DNA from: a virus
Strand: one strand, 5' to 3'
IMG/VR virus record: IMGVR_UViG_3300036829_000122
Location: 1-22,342 of that record
Length of the DNA: 22,342 nt
Numbering within the stretch: the stretch's first letter is position 1; every line of letters starts with the position of its first letter. The position numbers were made by a program, and so were the translations under genes. Shown piece by piece: positions 21,474 to 22,342 of the stretch. The notes beneath the pieces were generated by a model that saw only the letters and a list, made by a program, of their open reading frames with translations, did no database searches and was not told the origin of the DNA.

Positions 21474-22321
21474 GAGACCGGCGCCCCCACGCTGATGCCG
21501 CCATCGCCCTCGGCCTCGACACTGCCAGCGTCGGCGAAGTCGGCGGTCGCCTGGTCGATCATGGCCTTGATCTCGGCGGCGTAGATCTGCGCGGCCTTGG
21601 CTTCCTCGTCGGTCAGCTCACCGGCGATCGCCAACTTGATCTTGTTGTAGGTCTGGCCCTTGCTCGACTTGGCCTTGACCAGGCTCAGCTCGGTCTCGAC
21701 CGCCGAATACCGCTTCTGGCCCTCGAACAGATCCATCACGTAGCCCACGACCGAGTCGACACTGGTACGCGGCGCGGTGACGATCACCGGGAAGAACGAA
21801 CCCTCCGGCGAGATGAACAGCAATCGCTGCTCACGGCACGCCTGACCCTTGTCACTCTTCGGGTCGGATCCACGCTTGGCCATCGGGCAGGTGCGGCACA
21901 TGCCCTGGGGATTGCGCGAGGCCAGGACGCCGTCGGGGGCGTAGAAGCCGCCCGCGTCGGGCACCTTGCCGTCTGAGGATGAGCAGTCGGGGAAGCTGCC
22001 GTCCGGGTCTTCCTTCTCCCAGTAGCTGCGCCGCTTGCGGATGTCGATGATGACACCCTTGAGCTTCTCCTCGCCGATCTGCTTGCCGGCCTTGACGATC
22101 TGCCACGTGTCGATCTCACCGGACGGAACCTTGATCCGCTTGAAGTTACGGCTGCTCAGTTCCTCGTCGCCCAGGTTGTCCTCGTAGATCGCCAGCGTCT
22201 CCTCGGTGGGAGCGAGGGCCGGGAAGCGCTGCGCGAACGCGGCAGCGACTTCCAGGGTGCCGGAGCCGTCACGGAGAACGATCTCCGTGGTGGGGCCGTC
22301 GGCGGATGGGGTCTTACTCAT
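21470..22321 (-). CDS. Zinc-site protein, possible single-stranded DNA-binding protein
   Basis: A 283-aa protein. The middle part has PDCSSSDGKVP (Cys113), GMCRTCPMAKRGSD (Cys142, Cys145) and GQACREQRLLFI (Cys162), a four-cysteine zinc site inserted between beta strands, followed by FFPVIVTAPRTS. This pattern is widespread in phage replication modules. Its layout and place just before a primase fit a single-stranded DNA-binding or recombination protein with an OB-like core, but no diagnostic motif proves it. The C-terminus is acidic (VEAEGDGGISVGAPVS), as in many such proteins. ATG 22321 has a modest ribosome binding site, GAAGGG, about 12 bases upstream. It overlaps the primase start. Confidence 0.65.
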   Translation of the reverse strand: MSKTPSADGPTTEIVLRDGSGTLEVAAAFAQRFPALAPTEETLAIYEDNLGDEELSSRNFKRIKVPSGEIDTWQIVKAGKQIGEEKLKGVIIDIRKRRSYWEKEDPDGSFPDCSSSDGKVPDAGGFYAPDGVLASRNPQGMCRTCPMAKRGSDPKSDKGQACREQRLLFISPEGSFFPVIVTAPRTSVDSVVGYVMDLFEGQKRYSAVETELSLVKAKSSKGQTYNKIKLAIAGELTDEEAKAAQIYAAEIKAMIDQATADFADAGSVEAEGDGGISVGAPVS

Positions 22322-22342
22322 GGGGATGCCTACCCTTCTTTG

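Noticed and set aside
20118-21584. Long plus-strand open frame opposite the primase (about 488 codons)
   Set aside because: Arg/Gly/Asp-rich shadow product without domains; the minus strand has primase motifs and coupled starts.

Overview
The window looks like part of the genome (or an integrated or assembled copy) of a contractile-tailed bacteriophage of a high-GC Gram-positive host, most likely an actinobacterium. Reasons seen in the sequence: about 60-70% GC in most genes, many GTG starts, start/stop overlaps of the ATGA/GTGA type, a muramidase with LysM cell-wall repeats, no Gram-negative spanin pair, and two sigma70-like promoters that sit directly on start codons (leaderless messages, common in actinobacteria). 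The contractile tail is inferred from J-, W/gp25- and I-like baseplate proteins; sheath and tube genes are not in the window. No integrase, tRNA, CRISPR array or insertion sequence was found.

Rightward arm (1-12926). It opens with the 3' end of an unidentified gene. A tightly packed tail-end operon follows: a 617-aa tail hub protein with a lysozyme-like domain in front and an NlpC/P60 peptidase behind, a HIT-family nucleotide-binding protein, a spike/V-like protein, a gp25/W-like protein, baseplate J, a tail protein I-like wedge fused to a carbohydrate-binding-like domain, and a tail fibre. Then comes a lysis and envelope cluster: a small helical protein, a four-helix membrane protein, a one-helix membrane protein with a coiled coil, a membrane-anchored collagen-like protein, a GH25-LysM endolysin whose ribosome binding site lies in a strong hairpin, a holin candidate, two acidic low-complexity proteins separated by a long GC-rich hairpin, and a small protein of a type often seen in actinophages.

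Leftward arm (22321-12923). This is the DNA-handling side, read in the opposite direction. From the right edge: a zinc-site protein that may bind single-stranded DNA, an archaeo-eukaryotic-type primase, a double zinc-motif protein, a metallophosphoesterase and a small membrane protein from one leaderless promoter, then a second near-copy of that promoter driving a CxxC/HxxH mini-protein, two small proteins, a 49-aa nine-cysteine microprotein and a Cas4/RecB-like iron-sulphur nuclease. After a hairpin come a UvrD-like helicase, a VRR-NUC nuclease and an 89-aa protein. The two arms collide tail to tail, their last stop codons overlapping at about 12923-12926.

Read together, the right arm builds the cell-puncturing tail tip and lyses the host, and the left arm primes, protects and processes DNA. 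The most noteworthy items are the duplicated leaderless promoter with an internal inverted repeat, the hidden endolysin ribosome binding site, the cysteine-rich microprotein coupled to an Fe-S nuclease, and the HIT protein inside a baseplate operon. All family assignments come from reading motifs by eye; no database search was run.
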